Origin: Hoeflea_A sp965228785
GTDB taxonomy: Bacteria; Pseudomonadota; Alphaproteobacteria; Rhizobiales; Rhizobiaceae
Direction: 5' to 3'
Assembly (NCBI GenBank): GCA_965228785.1
Contig: CBDDIF010000002.1
Location: 3,596,001 to 3,660,000 of the forward strand
DNA length: 64,000 nucleotides
In this document: positions 60,442 through 64,000 of the stretch, piece by piece
How the letters are laid out: the number at the start of each line of letters is the position of its first letter
How positions within the stretch are numbered: the stretch's first letter is position 1
The notes under the pieces: generated by a model
Database searches by the model: none
What the model was told of the DNA's origin: nothing
What the model saw: the letters and a program-made list of their open reading frames with translations, nothing else
Program-made: the position numbers and the translations under genes

Positions 60442-61118
60442 CACCGCGGCCCACCGTCAATCTGCTGGTCATTGGGCGCTCGCCCAGACCGGCGCTCGAG
60501 GCCGAGTTCCGCAGGGTTCTCGGCGACGGGTGCGGTCTCCGCACCATTGGGGCCCTGGACCACCTCGATATGTCCGATATTGAAGCAAATCCTCCCCGGT
60601 CGGATGCCGACACGCTGTTCTCCATCTTGCCGGACGGGAAATCCACATTGCTTTCCAAGGCCCATGTTACGGACGAGCTGCGTACCCGGTTGAGGGCACG
60701 ACAACCCGATGGCAACGATATCGATGTGCTCTGCTGCACCGGACGGTTTGACGAATTCGCCGGGGATCGCATCATCAAGGCGTCGGAGGTTCTGCTCAAC
60801 ACCGTGCGCGGTGTTGGGAGCGTGGCGCAGTCCATCGGCGTCTTCATCCCAAAGCCGCAACAGGTTGCCAATGCCGCCGACCGCTGGAAGGCGGGTGGAT
60901 TCACCTCGGAGGTAGTGGCACTCGCACCGGACGCGCCCGACGATGATGTCGACCGGGCAGCGGCCTCCATGCGCGATTTGGCGCCCGATATTGTCGTCTA
61001 CGACTGCATCAGCTACACCCACGCGACCCGTTTGCGAGTGAGCGGCATCTGCCCGGCACCGGCCATCGTCGCCGCCAGCGCGATGGCGCACGTGGTTGCC
61101 GAATTGCTTGCCCTTTAG
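60438..61118 (+). CDS. AroM-family protein
   Basis: A 226-residue AroM-like protein with N-terminal LLVIGRSPRP and two cysteine motifs, CCTGRF at about 95-101 and YDCISYT at about 194-200. Their spacing recalls the two-cysteine racemases of the Asp/Glu/hydantoin group. GTG at 60438 overlaps the HyuA-like stop. Here it may racemise or isomerise the ring-opened product, an inference from the cysteine pair and operon. Confidence 0.8.
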   Translation: MTPRPTVNLLVIGRSPRPALEAEFRRVLGDGCGLRTIGALDHLDMSDIEANPPRSDADTLFSILPDGKSTLLSKAHVTDELRTRLRARQPDGNDIDVLCCTGRFDEFAGDRIIKASEVLLNTVRGVGSVAQSIGVFIPKPQQVANAADRWKAGGFTSEVVALAPDAPDDDVDRAAASMRDLAPDIVVYDCISYTHATRLRVSGICPAPAIVAASAMAHVVAELLAL

Positions 61119-61199
61119 GCTGAAAATCGTTCATAGAAGCGGACTTGCATTTGCCTGCCTTCCGGGGCAGTTGCAGCTCCTTTTCCAATGGATGATGTT

Positions 61200-61739
61200 A
61201 TGAAATTGTTCGCGATTGCAGCACTGATCTTTGCCTTCTCCTTATCGACTGCTCCGACCTGGGCAGAATCGCCCGGCATTCTGACCTTCTCCGGTTCAAT
61301 TGCTGAAACCAATCGCGGCGCGGTGACTGCCGACGATCGAGGGATGTTTTCCTATCATGACATCGCCTTCGACACCGGGTACCGGATCGATCGCGAAACC
61401 TTGTCGGCAATGCCTCAGACAAGCTATGTCCATGATTTTCCGGGTTCGGAGGGGACCTATCGCGGGCCTCTATTGGCTGACGTGCTAACCCATGTCGGCG
61501 GCAAGGGCGACCGACTTGTGCTGACCGGACTGGACGGTTATGCGGTGGAAATCGAACGCTCCGAGATCGAAACCCACAACCCAATTCTCGCGATCGAACT
61601 GGATGGTTCGCCCCTTGCCATCGGCGATTTCGGGCCGGTCAAGCTTGTGTTTCCCCAGATTGGCGATGCCGATGTCGACAAGAAGCTGCGCAGCAAGAGC
61701 GTCTATGCACTGTTCCATATCTCTGTCGAAGGCGATTGA
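61200..61739 (+). CDS. Exported molybdopterin-oxidoreductase-fold protein (no cofactor cysteine seen)
   Basis: A 179-residue secreted protein: signal peptide 1-22, then YRGPLLADVLTHVGGKGDRLVLTGLDGYAVEI, the pattern of the oxidoreductase molybdopterin-binding fold. No cysteine is present in the mature part, so it cannot ligate molybdenum in the sulfite-oxidase way. ATG at 61200 is preferred over 61188 because it begins the signal peptide directly. It is convergent with a GGDEF-EAL gene and resembles the protein encoded upstream of that gene. Confidence 0.7.
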   Translation: MKLFAIAALIFAFSLSTAPTWAESPGILTFSGSIAETNRGAVTADDRGMFSYHDIAFDTGYRIDRETLSAMPQTSYVHDFPGSEGTYRGPLLADVLTHVGGKGDRLVLTGLDGYAVEIERSEIETHNPILAIELDGSPLAIGDFGPVKLVFPQIGDADVDKKLRSKSVYALFHISVEGD

Positions 61740-61756
61740 AGGAGCCTCACAATGCG

Positions 61757-63724
61757 TCAAACGGCTTCCGCCTGTTCCTCCCCAGCATTGCGGCGGTGGC
61801 TGCGGAGGTAATCAGTGAAGAGCGAAGCCTGCAGCGGTTTGGAAATATAGAAACCCTGGGCGTAGGCGCAGCCCGTTTCCGCGAGGAAATCCAGCTGGTC
61901 GGCGCATTCCACGCCTTCGGCAACGGCTTCCATGTCGAGGGCCCGGCACATGGTGAGAATGGAGTTCACCATGCCACGCTTGCGTTGGGACTCACCCAGT
62001 TGCGACAGGAAGGACCGGTCGATCTTGACCCGATCGATTTCCAGCTCCGCGATACTGCCGAGATTGGAATAGCCGGTGCCGAAATCATCGAGCGCCACGC
62101 GCATACCCATTTTGCGGATTTCGGCCAAGACCGAGAGCGCCTCGGTCTTGTTCTTGATGAGGACGCGCTCCGTCAGTTCCAGTTCGAGCATGGAAGCAGG
62201 AAGCCGCGTCTCGGCCAGCAAGCCAGCCAGGTAGGTGCAAAGCGAACTGTCGGAAAGATGCCTGCCGGAGATATTGACGCTGATCGTGAAGTCCGGTGGC
62301 AGATGGGGCAGCCAGGCAGCGGCCTGCTCGCAAGCCTTACGCATCACCAGCCTGTCGATCTCCAGAATCAGATCCGAATCTTCGGCAACCGGAATGAACT
62401 CCAGAGGCGATGAGACTGTTCCGGTCCTGGGATTGTTCCAGCGAATGAGAGCCTCGGCGCCGGTCAGACGACCGCTGGCGACGGCCAGTTGCGGTTGCCA
62501 GACCAGAATGAACTCGTCATTGCGGATGGCCTGGCGCAGGGTCTCTTCCAATTCAATGCGATTGTCGAGGTTTGCCTTCAGGTCCTCGGTAAAGATCGAC
62601 AGGCGTTGGCGACCGTCGGCCTTGGCGGCGTAGAGTGCCAGATCGGCATGCTTCAACAGGGTGCTCACATCCTCGCCATGATCCGGGCAAAACGACAGCC
62701 CGATGCTTGCGGCCAGCAAAACCGGATGGCCGCCGACCTCCCGAAATCCTGACAATTGCCGACACAGAAACTCGCCGAATTCAACCAGCTCCGCCTGACT
62801 TCGGGCAACCCGTATGATGGCGAATTCATCGCCGCCAAGCCGAACCGAGACTGACGTGTCGGGCCTGTCGTGCGACTTCAGCACATCGCCGACGGTCCGC
62901 AGCAGGTCGTCGCCCACCTGATGACCGAACGTATCGTTGACTTGTTTGAAGTGGTCCAGATCGATCAGATACATGGCAAGCGGCCGACGTGCCGATTTTG
63001 CGGCACTGATAAACCTGGGTCCCTGCTCCATCAACCAAGCGCGGTTTTTCAAATCCGTGACCGTGTCGCGCCAGGTCAGTTGGCGCAGATTGTTGGTGGC
63101 TCGCTGCCTTTGAACCAACAGAACTGCAATGCCGATCAGCAACGTCGACATGATCGCCAGGATGACGAGGATCTGTTTGTTGAGTGTCGCGAGAACCTGC
63201 TGGGCCTCATATAGGCCTCGGCTCGATTCTTCTCCGATGCTGAAATAGAGCCTGTTGAGGTCTGCATCGGCGACCTCCAATTCCGTCATGATACTGTCCA
63301 GCATCCTGGGATCGAACGGTGCCGACTGCGACAGAAGCTTGTCAATGGTGTCGATGGTGGCCAGGACCCGGTTGCGCATCTGGCTGTAGGAGGCCAGCTC
63401 ATTGGAAATACGCGTCCTGTCAACTCTCGCAAAGCGGACATAGGCAAGGTCCGCGGCTTCAGAAAGCAATTCTCGACTGCGCTCTCCTGACGGGTCCGTA
63501 CGGGCGAGCAAAACCATGTCCTTCAGGCGATCGACAGCGCGGACATGAACATGCAATTCGCGAAAGGAAAGGAACCCGAAGCGCGGCAGCGCCTGTTCCA
63601 CCGACCGGATGTTGCTGTGAATCGTGGTGATGATCGCAAGCGAGATTGCAACCGCGACAAGCACCGCAACGGTTTCGCGCACCGGAGCCAGCGCTTTCAA
63701 TCGGTGCATTCTCGATGCGGTCAT
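61757..63724 (-). CDS. Diguanylate cyclase/phosphodiesterase (GGDEF-EAL) with periplasmic sensor region
   Basis: A 655-residue signalling protein: membrane helices at about 17-35 and 184-204 flank a periplasmic helical sensor, then GGDEF (297-301, intact) and EAL (424-426) domains. EAL residues are complete: SVNISGRHL, ELELTERV, DDFGTGYS, VKIDRSF and AEGVE. No inhibitory RxxD site is in the usual place, so the cyclase may escape product inhibition. It is cotranscribed with the partial gene 8 bp upstream and may respond to its product. Confidence 0.9.
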   Translation of the reverse strand: MTASRMHRLKALAPVRETVAVLVAVAISLAIITTIHSNIRSVEQALPRFGFLSFRELHVHVRAVDRLKDMVLLARTDPSGERSRELLSEAADLAYVRFARVDRTRISNELASYSQMRNRVLATIDTIDKLLSQSAPFDPRMLDSIMTELEVADADLNRLYFSIGEESSRGLYEAQQVLATLNKQILVILAIMSTLLIGIAVLLVQRQRATNNLRQLTWRDTVTDLKNRAWLMEQGPRFISAAKSARRPLAMYLIDLDHFKQVNDTFGHQVGDDLLRTVGDVLKSHDRPDTSVSVRLGGDEFAIIRVARSQAELVEFGEFLCRQLSGFREVGGHPVLLAASIGLSFCPDHGEDVSTLLKHADLALYAAKADGRQRLSIFTEDLKANLDNRIELEETLRQAIRNDEFILVWQPQLAVASGRLTGAEALIRWNNPRTGTVSSPLEFIPVAEDSDLILEIDRLVMRKACEQAAAWLPHLPPDFTISVNISGRHLSDSSLCTYLAGLLAETRLPASMLELELTERVLIKNKTEALSVLAEIRKMGMRVALDDFGTGYSNLGSIAELEIDRVKIDRSFLSQLGESQRKRGMVNSILTMCRALDMEAVAEGVECADQLDFLAETGCAYAQGFYISKPLQASLFTDYLRSHRRNAGEEQAEAV

Positions 63725-63731
63725 CGTCGGA

Positions 63732-64000
63732 TTACTCGGCCCGCTCGATTGACTGAATCAACCAGACCCAACGATTCCTGTGGACCGGATTATCGAGCTC
63801 CGGATGTTCCAAAACCGGATAGACCAAACGCGTGGGGCCCTGGGAGCGGCGTGTCAGGAAGGACCCGTTTTCGCGCATCGCCAACAGAAGCGGATATTTG
63901 TGCCAGTCCTCACGCGGGATGCGCTGCGAATATTCATCAGCCGCCCGGACGATGATCGCGTCGGCATCGTCAAGATTGAGATAGGCAAGGGCATCACGCA
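63732..64000 (-). CDS. C-terminal part of a molybdopterin-oxidoreductase-fold protein (partial)
   Basis: The frame runs off the window's end and stops at 63732. The visible 89 residues (RDALAYLNLDDADAIIVRAA...NRWVWLIQSIERAE) follow the C-terminal pattern of oxidoreductase molybdopterin-binding proteins. They align by eye to the C-terminal half of the 61200-61739 product (IVRAADEY.. vs LVLTGLDGY.., GP..LV.P). It lies 8 bp upstream of the GGDEF-EAL gene, so they form an operon. Confidence 0.72.
   Translation of the reverse strand, partial: RDALAYLNLDDADAIIVRAADEYSQRIPREDWHKYPLLLAMRENGSFLTRRSQGPTRLVYPVLEHPELDNPVHRNRWVWLIQSIERAE

Noticed and set aside
58666..60444. A minus-strand ORF of 592 codons opposite the HyuA-like gene.
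   Set aside because: It is antisense and has the usual His/Gln/Asp-rich shadow composition.
1..64000. A complete prophage, integron or conjugative element.
   Set aside because: No integrase, recombinase, portal, relaxase or type IV secretion genes were found; the mobile traces are short remnants.

Overview
The window is GC-rich and dense in genes. It reads like a chromosomal or large-replicon accessory region of an alphaproteobacterium, most likely Hyphomicrobiales (Rhizobiales) or a marine relative. The grounds are the gene content: seven solute-uptake systems, many LysR regulators, a phnA/phnY phosphonate set, Ehu-like and Liv transporters, and a class III cyclase beside a SARP-hydrolase fusion. 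No rRNA, tRNA or CRISPR array was recognised. Functions are read from motifs and family knowledge; no database search was run.

Layout. 1-3.2 kb: end of a tripartite tricarboxylate transporter operon (tctC tail, tctB, tctA) ending in an enolase-superfamily enzyme. 3.2-7.2 kb: a membrane class III nucleotide cyclase, a SARP/BTAD-alpha/beta hydrolase fusion and a ClpP-like exported protein. 7.2-17.3 kb: a phosphonate module (Fe-alcohol dehydrogenase, phnD-C-E-E, phnA, phnY, Na/Pi carrier) with a divergent LysR gene. 17.4-19.5 kb: a tandem-domain exported protein, its divergent LysR gene and a decayed copy of a cupin gene found at 28.6 kb. 19.5-27.2 kb: an Ehu-like amino-acid ABC system with aspartate dehydrogenase, a threonine-dehydratase-like enzyme, a GntR regulator, an amidotransferase and a divergent creatinase-like hydrolase. 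Two identical GGTATACC operators lie between the divergent starts. 27.3-39.6 kb: an aromatic-acid cluster (FAD hydroxylase, cupin, Liv ABC transporter, AhpD-like protein, CoA ligase, thioesterase, hydroxylase/reductase fusion, MarR), interrupted by a small MITE-like element with 23-bp terminal inverted repeats. 39.6-47.5 kb: an atypical Asp/Glu racemase homologue, a NitT/TauT-type ABC transporter, secreted proteins, an MttB-family methyltransferase and its LysR neighbour. 47.5-51 kb: an IS3 orfA remnant, a membrane-anchored flavin monooxygenase, a RidA protein and a small unknown. 51-61.1 kb: a Dpp-type ABC transporter with LysR, divergent from a DUF917-HyuA-AroM operon. 61.1-64 kb: a GGDEF-EAL protein flanked by two related molybdopterin-oxidoreductase-fold proteins.

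Most operons pair an importer with one or a few catabolic enzymes and a dedicated regulator, so the region works as a set of separate nutrient-scavenging cassettes. The least conventional are three. The phosphonate cassette lacks the usual transaminase and carries an Fe-alcohol dehydrogenase. The Ehu-like/creatinase-like cassette lacks the downstream ectoine genes. The DUF917-HyuA-AroM cassette has no assigned substrate. Mobile-DNA scars (MITE-like element, IS3 remnant, cupin pseudogene) fall at boundaries or junctions of these cassettes.
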